Below, piece by piece: positions 6,610 to 13,434 of a stretch of 36,182 bases of DNA. Location of the stretch: contig JAQYDI010000110.1 of the NCBI GenBank assembly GCA_028724245.1, positions 1 to 36,182 of the forward strand, given 5' to 3'. Position numbers and translations under genes: made by a program. This DNA is from Lachnospiraceae bacterium. Its GTDB lineage: Bacteria; Bacillota; Clostridia; Lachnospirales; Lachnospiraceae. The notes beneath the pieces are model-generated. The model saw only the letters and a list, made by a program, of their open reading frames with translations. It did no database searches and was not told the origin of the DNA. How positions within the stretch are numbered: the stretch's first letter is position 1; every line of letters begins with the position of its first letter.

Positions 6610-8028
6610 TTAGATGTCCGGTTTGAGATATTCCATGCCATGCACCACTGTTTTATACTGTTCCATTTTCCCCCCTGTGGAAATGTGCAGCCTGAACCCA
6701 CAGGGCAGACCTTTGAGATAAATTTCCATTCTGCGGTCCGGATAAAGAACCATCCGCTCCAGTATGGTCCGGTAGAGCATTTCCGGATGCATACCCCCGG
6801 AAAACTCTGCCAGATACGCTTCGATCTGCTTTCTCTCCTCTTCCGTACTTACCGCGCAGGTGTTTTTGAGAATTCTCCTTTTTATTTCTTCCCTGTCTAC
6901 CGGAATCAGATCAAGGCAGTACTGCATGCCGGACAGAAGCGACTGCTCGTTAAACGACCGGCTGCTGCATCCGGTCATGCTGCCGTCTGCCCTTTTTTTA
7001 TATGCTCCATGTGCTGCCGCTTCACCGCATCTCCATGACCGGTATACCCTGCCGTCTCCCCGCTTCCGGGTCCGGCTGACAAACTTTTTTCCGCATATGC
7101 CGCAGTACAGCTTTCCGCTGCACCAGTAGCGGCTGCTGTACCGTTCTTTCACCCCGCCTGCATGGGAGCGCCTTCGCAGCTCTTCCTGCGTACGGTTCCA
7201 CAGCCTGCGATCAATAATTGCTTCATGATGATTGGAAATACAGATCATTTCTTCTTCGCCGCGGTTGCGCACTTTCCGATGAGTCAGGAAATCCGGCGTG
7301 TACGTCTTTTTCTGACAAAGATCCCCTGCATATTTTTCATTATGCAGAATCTTAAGGATCACGGAAGGATTCCAGTTGTCCGTTTTCCGGGGATACATAC
7401 CTTCTTCTTTTAATTCTCCTGCAATCACATAAGTCCCCTTCCCTTCGTTTGTATACTTCTCAAAAATCGCTCTGACGATTCCGGCTTCTGCTTCATTTAT
7501 TGCCATTTTCCCGTTTTTTACCGTATATCCCAGCAGACTGCAGCCAAATACAACCCCCTGCTCCATCCGGCGCTTCTGCCCCCATTTGACCCGTTCCGAG
7601 GTTTTTCTGCTTTCTTCCTGCGCCATACTGGCCATGATCGTCAGACGCAGCTCACCGTCAGGCTGTCTCGTGTCAATCTGATCGATCGTAAAAATTACGC
7701 CGACACCTGCAGCCCGCAGCCTGCGGGTGCACGAAAGAGTATCCACCGTATTTCTGGCAAAACGGCTTACTTCCTTTGTCAGGATCAGATCGATCCTGTG
7801 ATGCAGGGCATCGTCCATCATCCGGTTAAATCCCCTTCTGTTTGCCGTCTGTGTACCGCTGATTCCCTCATCATAATAAATTCCGGAAAATTCCATATCT
7901 TCCCGGCAGGCAATATATTCCTGAAAATAGCTTCGCTGACTTTCCAGAGACCCGGCCTGTTCATCCGTATCGGTGGAAACTCTGCAGTATGCAGCTGTTT
8001 TTAATTTTTTTCTCTGCATTCTGTCCAT
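6610..8028 (-). CDS. Large serine recombinase
   Basis: A 472-residue site-specific recombinase. The resolvase domain starts with AAYCRVSTD, with catalytic Ser at residue 18, followed by YYDEGISGT, the SRFARN motif and GELRLTIMASMAQEES. A recombinase domain follows (about 160-280), then a zinc ribbon starting LYCGICGKKF with paired cysteines near 310-360, and a helical C-terminus. It lacks the very long coiled-coil tail of phage integrases but has the standard layout of SpoIVCA/TnpX-type enzymes. GGGGAGG precedes the ATG, and its start overlaps the small upstream ORF by 28 bp. It lies 57 bp from the left junction and should catalyse integration and excision at the cotJC site. Its TAA stop is in the same frame as the cotJC remnant. 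Confidence 0.93.
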   Translation of the reverse strand: MDRMQRKKLKTAAYCRVSTDTDEQAGSLESQRSYFQEYIACREDMEFSGIYYDEGISGTQTANRRGFNRMMDDALHHRIDLILTKEVSRFARNTVDTLSCTRRLRAAGVGVIFTIDQIDTRQPDGELRLTIMASMAQEESRKTSERVKWGQKRRMEQGVVFGCSLLGYTVKNGKMAINEAEAGIVRAIFEKYTNEGKGTYVIAGELKEEGMYPRKTDNWNPSVILKILHNEKYAGDLCQKKTYTPDFLTHRKVRNRGEEEMICISNHHEAIIDRRLWNRTQEELRRRSHAGGVKERYSSRYWCSGKLYCGICGKKFVSRTRKRGDGRVYRSWRCGEAAAHGAYKKRADGSMTGCSSRSFNEQSLLSGMQYCLDLIPVDREEIKRRILKNTCAVSTEEERKQIEAYLAEFSGGMHPEMLYRTILERMVLYPDRRMEIYLKGLPCGFRLHISTGGKMEQYKTVVHGMEYLKPDI

Positions 8029-8336
8029 AAAGCCGCCCTCCCCTGAACATTGCAGACGGTTTTTCTCCGCTCACCGCAAACTGTTTTCTCCTGAAAACCA
8101 CAGGCAGTTTTTCCCTGATCATCGCAGAACTTCTCTTCCGGATTACCTCCCCGGCTGTCGGAGATCCGGTTAAACAGCGTATTCAGCTGATCTTCCGTCA
8201 GCAGCCCCCGCCTGTGCAGTTCCCTGCAGATTCCTTCCTGATACAGCCGCTGAAATCTCTTCTTTTCTGAATCGGTCAGTTCGATTCCATCAGGACTGCC
8301 GGCTGCAGATACCTCCCTGTTTTTCCCTGTTTCCAT
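8001..8336 (-). CDS. Small unknown protein upstream of the recombinase
   Basis: A 111-residue hydrophilic protein. The middle part (ELTDSEKKRFQRLYQEGICR then ELHRRGLLTEDQLNTLF) forms two amphipathic helices similar to helical-hairpin modules often found beside recombinases. The C-terminal third has repeated motifs with a cysteine (KTACGFQEKT, KTVCGERRKT, KTVCNVQGR). It overlaps the recombinase start by 28 bp, so the two are co-translated. A role as an accessory or directionality factor is a guess from position. I do not recognise a defined family. AAGGCGG lies 8 bases before the ATG. Confidence 0.6.
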   Translation of the reverse strand: METGKNREVSAAGSPDGIELTDSEKKRFQRLYQEGICRELHRRGLLTEDQLNTLFNRISDSRGGNPEEKFCDDQGKTACGFQEKTVCGERRKTVCNVQGRAALWTECREKN

Positions 8337-8352
8337 CCTTCTTACCGCCTTG

Positions 8353-8364
8353 ATAAAGCTTTAT
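8353..8364. promoter_or_regulatory. 12-bp perfect palindrome upstream of the recombinase operon
   Basis: ATAAAGCTTTAT lies 17 bases upstream of the small ORF that starts the recombinase operon. It could be an operator; no regulator is identified. Confidence 0.25.
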
Positions 8365-8393
8365 TCCATTTCTATTCAGGCAGGACTTATATC

Positions 8394-8441
8394 TTTCTTA
8401 ATATTCTTTTTATTTTCTTAAAATATCCGGATGTTTCTTAA
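8394..8441 (+). promoter_or_regulatory. Three TTTCTTAA boxes at exact 20-bp spacing
   Basis: The octamer TTTCTTAA occurs at 8394, 8414 and 8434, so the copies lie on one face of the helix. The last copy abuts the place where a -35 would sit for the -10-like TATAAA at 8462-8467, and the -35 itself (TAATTT) is poor. This is the usual picture of an activator-dependent promoter with tandem boxes, probably for the FnIII protein gene at 8579. The regulator is unknown. Confidence 0.5.
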
Positions 8442-8578
8442 TTTTTGTAGCAATTGGCTAATATAAATGTAGTACAGGAGAAAAGAGATTTAACAGAAAC
8501 TGCGTTGATTGCCCTGCACACCCTGTAATACAATAATGGAAAAGAAAATCAAATTTATATGAAGAAAGGATGTTGATT

Positions 8579-9631
8579 ATGAAGAACATTTACAGAAAAA
8601 GAAAACTGACTCTGCTTGGCCTGCTTATGGCTGTTCTGCTCACCGCAGCAGGGCTCGGAACCACATCTCTTACCGCAAAAGCCGCCGGCACAAAACTACC
8701 TGCTGTCAGTGCGCAGACTGTTGGTCCCAATACGATCAAAGTCAGCTGGACAGGAGTAACAGGTGCTGACGGTTACCGTATTTATCAGAAAGACGGCAAT
8801 ACATGGAAAACGCAGGGTGACTACAAATCTACCACGCGCTGGGTTAATGTATGGGGACTGAAGCCTGATACACAGTACACATTTACAGTTGCAGTGCTTA
8901 CGAAAGATGGTTCCAAACTGATTCCCGGTTCCTATGACCCGACTGGTGCATCTGCATACACTGCATCAGCCGCATCAAAGCCGGCAGAAACAAAGCCAGA
9001 AGAGACGAAGCCGGCAGAAACTGAAAAACCTTCTTCTCCCGAAACACCAGCAAAGACAGAAAAAACTGTCAGTCTTTCTGCTCCTTCCATCAGTGCAGAA
9101 ACAGTTAACGCAACGACCATCAAGGTCAGCTGGAAAGGTGTAAAAAAAGCTGACGGTTACCGCATCTATGTAAAAAAAGACGGTAAATGGGTGAAACAGG
9201 GCGATTACAAGTCCACCACACGCTGGGTCAAAATCGGCAGCTTAAAAGCCGGTACCAAATATGCCTTTACCGTACGTGCCTATGCAAAAAACGGTTCAGA
9301 AAAAATATGGGGCAAATACGATAAAACCGGCGTATCTGCAGTAACCATGCCGGCATCGCCTTCTGTCAAAGCCCAGACAGTCAGCCGCAGTTCCATCAAA
9401 GTCAGCTGGAAGGGCGTAACAGGAGCTGACGGTTACCGTATCTATATGAAAAAAGACGGTAAATGGGTGAAACAGGGTGATTATAAATCCACCACACGCT
9501 GGGTCAAGATAAACGGCTTGAAATCCGGCACCAAATACACCTTTACCGTACGCGCCTATGCAAAGTCCGATTCGGGAAAAGTATGGGGAAGCTACAATAA
9601 AACCGGCGTATCTGCCGCTACCGCAAAGTAA
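8579..9631 (+). CDS. Secreted protein with three fibronectin type III repeats
   Basis: A 350-residue exported protein. It has a signal peptide at 1-37 (basic MKNIYRKRK start, hydrophobic LLGLLMAVLLTAAGLG, cleavage near AKA-AG). FnIII-like domain 1 is at about 39-127, followed by a Pro/Glu/Lys/Thr linker (PAETKPEETKPAETEKP), domain 2 at about 166-255 and domain 3 at about 257-350. Each domain repeats TIKVSW, GADGYRIY, GDYKSTTRWV and YTFTVRAYAK. Domains 2 and 3 are nearly identical, indicating recent duplication. The ATG at 8579 is preferred: GAAAGGA is 10 bases upstream, whereas the ATG at 8570 overlaps the ribosome site. No catalytic domain or LPXTG anchor is present. It is cargo of the cotJC element, and surface or spore binding is an inference. 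Confidence 0.85.
   Translation: MKNIYRKRKLTLLGLLMAVLLTAAGLGTTSLTAKAAGTKLPAVSAQTVGPNTIKVSWTGVTGADGYRIYQKDGNTWKTQGDYKSTTRWVNVWGLKPDTQYTFTVAVLTKDGSKLIPGSYDPTGASAYTASAASKPAETKPEETKPAETEKPSSPETPAKTEKTVSLSAPSISAETVNATTIKVSWKGVKKADGYRIYVKKDGKWVKQGDYKSTTRWVKIGSLKAGTKYAFTVRAYAKNGSEKIWGKYDKTGVSAVTMPASPSVKAQTVSRSSIKVSWKGVTGADGYRIYMKKDGKWVKQGDYKSTTRWVKINGLKSGTKYTFTVRAYAKSDSGKVWGSYNKTGVSAATAK
9100..9625 (+). repeat. Tandem FnIII coding repeats
   Basis: Two copies of about 260 bp encoding domains 2 and 3 are strongly similar at the DNA level (for example around 9160-9230 and 9450-9515). Domain 1 (8700-8960) is more diverged. The copies could expand or contract by recombination. Confidence 0.7.
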
Positions 9632-9657
9632 ATCTTTCTCTTGAAAAAACATTTGCC

Positions 9658-9689
9658 GGACCGGCGCCAAAAGACGCCGGTCCGTTTTT
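9658..9689 (+). terminator. Rho-independent terminator after the FnIII gene
   Basis: A GGACCGGCG/CGCCGGTCC stem (9658-9666 with 9675-9683) is followed by GTTTTT. It sits 27 bp after the FnIII stop codon and just before the convergent cotJC paralogue. Confidence 0.9.
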
Positions 9690-10282
9690 CAGTCAAATGA
9701 AATATTGCATGCATAATAATTGGCGCAGTCCAGTTGTTCCTGTACCATACGCAGACCTTCTCCGAAGCGCTGAAAATGTACAATTTCACGCGCACGCAGA
9801 AACCGGATCGGATCACTCACATCGGGGTCGTCCGACAGACGCAGAATATTGTCATAAGTGGTTCTTGCTTTCTGCTCTGCCGCCATATTCTCGAACAGAT
9901 CGGTAACTGCGTCACCGGTACACTGAAATTCCGAAGCACAAAACGGCACACCGCCTGCGGACTGGGGCCAGACACCTGTTGTGTGATCCACAAAATACCG
10001 GTCAAACCCGGATTGTTTGATTTCTTCCATGGTAAGCCCCTTCGTCAGCTGATGGAGAATCGCCGATATGATTTCCATATGGGCCAGTTCTTCCGTGCCG
10101 ATATCCGTCAGCAGACCGGCCACCTGCAGAACAGGCATGGAATAACGCTGGTTCAGATATCGCATGGAAGCGCCCAGTTCTCCATCCGGACCGCCCAGCT
10201 GGGAAATGATCGCCTGTGCCAGCTTCGCATTGGGTGTTTTAATATTGACCGGATATTCCAACCTTCTTTCATAAAACCACAT
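9689..10282 (-). CDS. cotJC: CotJC paralogue carried by the element (intact)
   Basis: A complete 197-residue CotJC, a manganese-catalase-like protein of the spore coat made in the mother cell. It runs from MWFYERRLEYPVNIK to FGEGLRMVQEQLDCANYYAC and keeps the ferritin-like metal ligands in EELAHMEI and the EQKARTTYDNI / REIVHFQRFGE helices. The start at 10282 is chosen from family N-termini and from AAGGAGG placed 8-14 bases upstream; a longer frame has no site. It follows the CotJA-CotJB fusion by only 2 bp. It differs clearly from the interrupted copy (for example QLDCANYYAC against QLDSRNFYAC), so it is not a recent duplicate. Confidence 0.92.
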   Translation of the reverse strand: MWFYERRLEYPVNIKTPNAKLAQAIISQLGGPDGELGASMRYLNQRYSMPVLQVAGLLTDIGTEELAHMEIISAILHQLTKGLTMEEIKQSGFDRYFVDHTTGVWPQSAGGVPFCASEFQCTGDAVTDLFENMAAEQKARTTYDNILRLSDDPDVSDPIRFLRAREIVHFQRFGEGLRMVQEQLDCANYYACNISFD

Positions 10283-10284
10283 GA

Positions 10285-10767
10285 TCAGCAGCCTCCTTCC
10301 CAGGGCATCGGTTTCTGCCCCCATGACTGCGCCGGAAGCTGTCCACCATTTCCATCCAGTGCCCCCAGCGGCCTGTAAGTCCCGGTAAATTCTTTTCGGA
10401 TTTCCCGGTATTTCTGCAGATAATTCTCAAATAAAGCCCCCGCATCGCTGTCTTCCGGATGGGTATCCAGAAACAGCGTCAGATCATACAGTGCAAAACC
10501 CAGTTCACAGATCTGTACAGGCAGTTCCTTCTGCCCGTTTCCCGTTTCTGTCCGCCTCTTATGATCCCCACACGCTTCTTTTTGAAACGGTTTGTACAAT
10601 CCCGGAAAAACCGTCCCCTTTTCCATGGCTTCTGAAAAATCAAATATTTCACCAAACTGCTGATACGGAACATACGCCATGGCCAGCGAACGGTGATTTT
10701 CCATCCCATTTCCGCCTTCAAAACCGGAGTCCGGCGGTATTTTCAATCTGTTCTCCGAATTGATCAT
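10285..10767 (-). CDS. CotJA-CotJB fusion protein carried by the element
   Basis: A 160-residue protein joining two normally separate coat proteins. Residues about 22-67 match CotJA (SLAMAYVPYQQFGEIFDFSE, TVFPGLYKPF). Residues about 78-160 match CotJB (ICELGFALYDLTLFLDTHPE then the tail PMPWEGGC). The linker is HKRRTETGNGQKEL. At the interrupted chromosomal locus the same two proteins are separate genes overlapping in ATGA, so loss of the cotJA stop would give this fusion. AGGAGG lies 6 bases upstream of the ATG at 10767. It is co-transcribed with the intact cotJC 2 bp downstream. Confidence 0.88.
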   Translation of the reverse strand: MINSENRLKIPPDSGFEGGNGMENHRSLAMAYVPYQQFGEIFDFSEAMEKGTVFPGLYKPFQKEACGDHKRRTETGNGQKELPVQICELGFALYDLTLFLDTHPEDSDAGALFENYLQKYREIRKEFTGTYRPLGALDGNGGQLPAQSWGQKPMPWEGGC

Positions 10768-10933
10768 GTCTTCCTCCTGCTTCTTCTGAAATGACATCCC
10801 AAAAATTTTCTTACCCCGCAGAACAAACCAAAACAACTGACTGCGGAGACATTAACAGTATTTCCCCGATTCCGGCCGGTATGCCGGGAAAACAGATTTC
10901 GGAATAACAATTTCTGTAAATGCGCAATATCAC

Positions 10934-11128
10934 TTACGATACACCGATATCGGTCAAAAGCCCCGCAACCTCACAGTTCGGCATGGCATAGCGCTGACTG
11001 ATATACCGCATGGACGCCGCCAGTTCTCCGTCAGGACCGCCCATCTGCGTAATGATCACCTGTGCCATCTGCGGATCGGGATTTTTGATATTGACCGGAT
11101 ACTGCAGTCTTTTTTCATATACCCACAT
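10934..11128 (-). CDS. cotJC: CotJC, N-terminal part of the interrupted gene
   Basis: It begins MWVYEKRLQYPVNIK and follows the CotJ family through EVAGLLTDIG (codon 62 at 10945-10943). It then runs two codons (Val-Ser) into element DNA and stops. The rest of CotJC is 4.4 kb away at 6133-6549. The start at 11128 has AAGGAGG upstream and is 2 bp from the cotJB stop. As it stands it would give a 64-residue fragment lacking most metal ligands. A functional product needs excision of the element. It is the last gene of the resident cotJA-cotJB-cotJC operon. Confidence 0.88.
   Translation of the reverse strand: MWVYEKRLQYPVNIKNPDPQMAQVIITQMGGPDGELAASMRYISQRYAMPNCEVAGLLTDIGVS
10943..10945. other. 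Right attachment-site core (ACC)
   Basis: The shared trinucleotide is the first part of a perfect 12-bp palindrome, ACCGATATCGGT (10943-10954), on the cotJC side. Element sequence lies to its left. After excision the junction would read ATATCGGTACAGAAG on the coding strand. Confidence 0.7.
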
Positions 11129-11130
11129 AC

Positions 11131-11418
11131 TCAACAGCCTCCTTCCCAGGGCATGGGGCATTCACCCCAGGACCATGTAACCTTGCGGTACCGGCCATCA
11201 CCGCAGCTGCAGGGCCTGCCGGTATTCACATCATATTTGTTCAGAGGGCCAAACATGGAAACATATTCTCTGCGAAGCTCCTCATACCGTTTCTGCAGTT
11301 CTTCATAATACGCAAAAGCCTGTTCGTCCTGAGGATGTGTGTCAAGAAACAGTGTCACATCATCCAGTGCAAAACCAACCATACAGATCTGATGCATCAA
11401 TTCACTCCGTTCTCTCAT
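11131..11418 (-). CDS. cotJB: CotJB spore coat protein
   Basis: A 95-residue CotJB. The family core CMVGFALDDVTLFLDTHPQD is present, followed by a helical segment (AYYEELQKRYEELRREYVSM) and a cysteine- and Gly-rich tail ending PMPWEGGC, which is also found in the fused copy. The ATG at 11418 overlaps the cotJA stop as ATGA, so translational coupling decides the start; GTG at 11430 or ATG at 11397 are alternatives. It is the middle gene of the resident cotJ operon. Confidence 0.88.
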   Translation of the reverse strand: MRERSELMHQICMVGFALDDVTLFLDTHPQDEQAFAYYEELQKRYEELRREYVSMFGPLNKYDVNTGRPCSCGDGRYRKVTWSWGECPMPWEGGC

Positions 11419-11684
11419 CTCTCCCTGCACCTCGCTCTCATAAACGGCTGATCCAGTTCCGGGAAAATCGTTCCTGTCCGGAACGCCTTTTCCAGTTCAT
11501 AGGTTTTTCCGAATTTCTGCCAGGGCACATAAGCCATGGCAAGGGGATACTGATCCATTTTCTCAGGCGAATTTCCGTATCCGCAGCCTTCCTGTACAGG
11601 ATACCGGTTCCCTCCGGAACGCGGCTGGGATCCCCTGCCCTGCTGATACCTGCCCATCTCGCGTTTTGAACGATTCGGTTCCAT
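11415..11684 (-). CDS. cotJA: CotJA spore coat-associated protein
   Basis: An 89-residue protein whose C-terminal half is the CotJA domain: PLAMAYVPWQKFGKTYELEK and TIFPELDQPF. The N-terminal 45 residues are low-complexity, rich in Arg, Gly and Gln. CotJA and CotJC interact in the B. subtilis coat. AAGGAGAT sits 7 bases before the ATG. It is the first gene of the operon, with the sporulation-type -10-like site upstream. Confidence 0.88.
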   Translation of the reverse strand: MEPNRSKREMGRYQQGRGSQPRSGGNRYPVQEGCGYGNSPEKMDQYPLAMAYVPWQKFGKTYELEKAFRTGTIFPELDQPFMRARCRER

Positions 11685-11724
11685 ATCCTATCTCCTTTCT
11701 CACAGAAAATATTTGCTTCTCTAT

Positions 11725-11733
11725 TAGTCTATG
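11725..11733 (-). promoter_or_regulatory. Possible sigma-E/K type -10 for cotJA
   Basis: The minus strand reads CATAGACTA about 45 bases before cotJA, matching the mother-cell -10 pattern CATANNNTA. No convincing -35 was found at 15-17 bases further upstream, so this is only suggestive. Confidence 0.3.
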
Positions 11734-11867
11734 TAATATTGTAATTTCGGAAACAGGGAAATTGCTGCCTCCGGATACTTGTCTTTCCTGTCAAAAGCTG
11801 ATAAACTTGCATCAGCTGTTTTGCCCTGCAGCAAACGAGCATATCTGAAAAAGAAAGGACTACTGTT

Positions 11868-12380
11868 ATGATTTCAATTACCTTTAACGATATCAACTGG
11901 CAGCGCAGCTCTGCCGGTACAAAACAGGCCGAAGCGCTGTTTATGGAAGGCTTCAACTGCTGCCAGTCGGTGTTTGCAGCCTTTGCTCCCCGTTTCGGTA
12001 TATCCCGTGAAGCTGCGCTGAAGCTTTCCTGCTCTCTCGGCGCCGGCATCGGCCGTATGCGTGAAGTATGCGGTGCTGTTTCCGGCATGGCGTTACTGGT
12101 CAGCCTGTGCAACGGCAACACAAACCCGGAAGATTCCGATGCCAAAGAAGAAAATTACCGGACCGTACGCATGCTGGCTGACATTTTCCGTGAGAAACAG
12201 GGAACGATCATCTGCCGGGAGCTGCTGGGAATTGAAAAAGCGGAAAAGCAGGCCCGCCCCCAGGACCGGACTGCCGCCTACTACAGTTCCCGCCCCTGCC
12301 CCCATCTGGTCCGTAATGCAGCAGTGATCATGGAATATTATCTCGATCATTATCCCGAATACTGCGATCAACAAAACTGA
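11868..12380 (+). CDS. C_GCAxxG_C_C family redox-type protein
   Basis: A 170-residue protein with the cysteine pattern of the C_GCAxxG_C_C family: FNCCQSVF near 29, LSCSLGAGIGRMREVCGAVSGM (Cys, Gly-rich, CGA) near 52-74, then a C-terminal cysteine at RPCPHLV. The family is thought to bind a metal or cluster and is common in anaerobes; its reaction is not established. GAAAGGA is 9 bases before the ATG. It is followed 13 bp later by a HAD phosphatase, probably in one operon. It is transcribed divergently from cotJA. Confidence 0.85.
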   Translation: MISITFNDINWQRSSAGTKQAEALFMEGFNCCQSVFAAFAPRFGISREAALKLSCSLGAGIGRMREVCGAVSGMALLVSLCNGNTNPEDSDAKEENYRTVRMLADIFREKQGTIICRELLGIEKAEKQARPQDRTAAYYSSRPCPHLVRNAAVIMEYYLDHYPEYCDQQN

Positions 12381-12393
12381 AAGGGAATCACCC

Positions 12394-13143
12394 ATGGATA
12401 TGGATATGAACATAAACAGCTCTGTTTCCGGCTCCCGTCCTTTTCTGGAAGCCGTTATCTTCGATATGGATGGACTCATGATCGACAGCGAGCGTTTTGT
12501 CGCTTTGTCATGGGATAAAGCAGGAGAAGAAATGGGTTACGGCCCCCTGGGTTTCCACATGCCCAATACGCTGGGCATGAACCGGAAACGGCGGGAAGCC
12601 TATTTTCTGGAGCAGTACGGCCCGGATTTTCCCTTTTTACAATTTCTGGAAACCTACCGGCGCATCTACTTTGAGGAAACCCAAAAAAACGGCCTTCCCC
12701 TGAAACCTGGTCTGGTTTCACTCCTTGATTACCTGAAAAAGCACCACATCAAAGCCGCCGTTGCATCCAGTTCCAGTGCCGAACATGTACTTGGCAATCT
12801 GTCCAAAAACCATCTGGAAGATTATTTTCAGGCAGTCATTAACGGCAGCATGATCCGGCACTCCAAACCGGAGCCGGATATCTATCTGGAAGCCTGCAGA
12901 CAGCTTCAAACTGCCCCCTGTAAAGCCATGGCACTGGAAGATGCACCGAACGGTATTCTTTCCGCTTCCCGCGCCGGTCTTTATCCGGTCATGGTTCCCG
13001 ATCTGGTACAACCGGAGGAAAATCTGAAACCTCATATATTCCAAATCTGCGATTCACTGGAGGAAATACCGGCACTGATCGAAGCATGCTTTACCATTCG
13101 GCAGGATCAATCGATTCTGCCTGAAAAACAGAGAAATCCTTAA
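12394..13143 (+). CDS. HAD-superfamily hydrolase, beta-phosphoglucomutase-like
   Basis: A 249-residue HAD enzyme with cap subclass I. Motif I is FDMDGLMIDSE near residue 24, with the Asp nucleophile and the acid/base Asp two residues later. Motif II is AAVASSSS near 117, motif III Lys is in RHSKPEPDIY near 152, and motif IV is ALEDAPNGI near 178. This set is typical of phosphosugar phosphatases and phosphomutases. The substrate cannot be told. It follows the C_GCAxxG_C_C gene by 13 bp with a weak AAAGGGA site. Confidence 0.88.
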   Translation: MDMDMNINSSVSGSRPFLEAVIFDMDGLMIDSERFVALSWDKAGEEMGYGPLGFHMPNTLGMNRKRREAYFLEQYGPDFPFLQFLETYRRIYFEETQKNGLPLKPGLVSLLDYLKKHHIKAAVASSSSAEHVLGNLSKNHLEDYFQAVINGSMIRHSKPEPDIYLEACRQLQTAPCKAMALEDAPNGILSASRAGLYPVMVPDLVQPEENLKPHIFQICDSLEEIPALIEACFTIRQDQSILPEKQRNP

Positions 13144-13163
13144 AATAAAAGCGCATTAAAACA

Positions 13164-13190
13164 GAAAACCCACGGTTTTTCAGCCGTGGG
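13164..13190 (-). terminator. Terminator between convergent genes
   Basis: CCCACGG (13169-13175) pairs with CCGTGGG (13184-13190). Read on the minus strand the stem is followed by TTTTCTGTTTT, so it best terminates the 13203-13863 operon. It may also stop the HAD gene from the other side. Confidence 0.75.
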
Positions 13191-13202
13191 CACCCTGAGC
13201 AA

Positions 13203-13430
13203 CTACAGAAACGAAAAAAACAGCGATCCTGCTCCTCTGAAACATGCCAGTCCAAGAGGAATCCCGATAATTGTACAGCAGAAAACGATTCCCAGCGCTC
13301 CAAGCAATATGGAAAAGGGAAGTGCAATACACAGAAAATACAGGATCCTGAGCAGCAGGCCTGCTGCCGAAAAAACAACTGCAATAATAAATATAATAAC
13401 TGCAAGTATCAGCAATGTGGTTAAGAACAT
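13203..13430 (-). CDS. Small unknown membrane protein
   Basis: A 75-residue protein that is almost wholly hydrophobic, with two or three helices (TTLLILAVIIFIIAVVFSAA, LLRILYFLCIALPFSILLG, GIVFCCTIIGIPLGLA) and a short polar end. The ATG at 13430 has GGGAGG 8 bases upstream; a longer frame overlaps the preceding gene without a ribosome site. It starts 4 bp after the coiled-coil gene's stop, so the pair is an operon. I do not recognise a family. Confidence 0.6.
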   Translation of the reverse strand: MFLTTLLILAVIIFIIAVVFSAAGLLLRILYFLCIALPFSILLGALGIVFCCTIIGIPLGLACFRGAGSLFFSFL

Positions 13431-13434
13431 CTTT

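Larger units (their letters stand above)
6550..10945. mobile_element. Skin-like serine-recombinase element inserted in cotJC
   Basis: The 4.4-kb segment separates codons 1-62 and 63-200 of cotJC. Both junctions share only ACC (+ strand), as expected for a serine recombinase with a short crossover core. Contents: large serine recombinase next to the left junction, a small ORF upstream of it, a secreted FnIII protein on the opposite strand, and a cotJAB fusion plus a complete cotJC near the right junction. Precise removal restores the cotJC frame without adding or losing a codon. In B. subtilis the skin element interrupts sigK and is excised in the mother cell by the serine recombinase SpoIVCA. 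CotJC is also a mother-cell product, so the parallel is close. Excision itself is inferred. Confidence 0.85.

Noticed and set aside
9296..9670. Minus-strand ORF opposite the FnIII gene
   Set aside because: A shadow frame produced by the biased codons of the repeats; it includes the terminator.
6133..11128. cotJC as a simply decayed pseudogene
   Set aside because: The two parts are free of stops, join exactly in frame at a shared core, and are separated by a recombinase-bearing segment.
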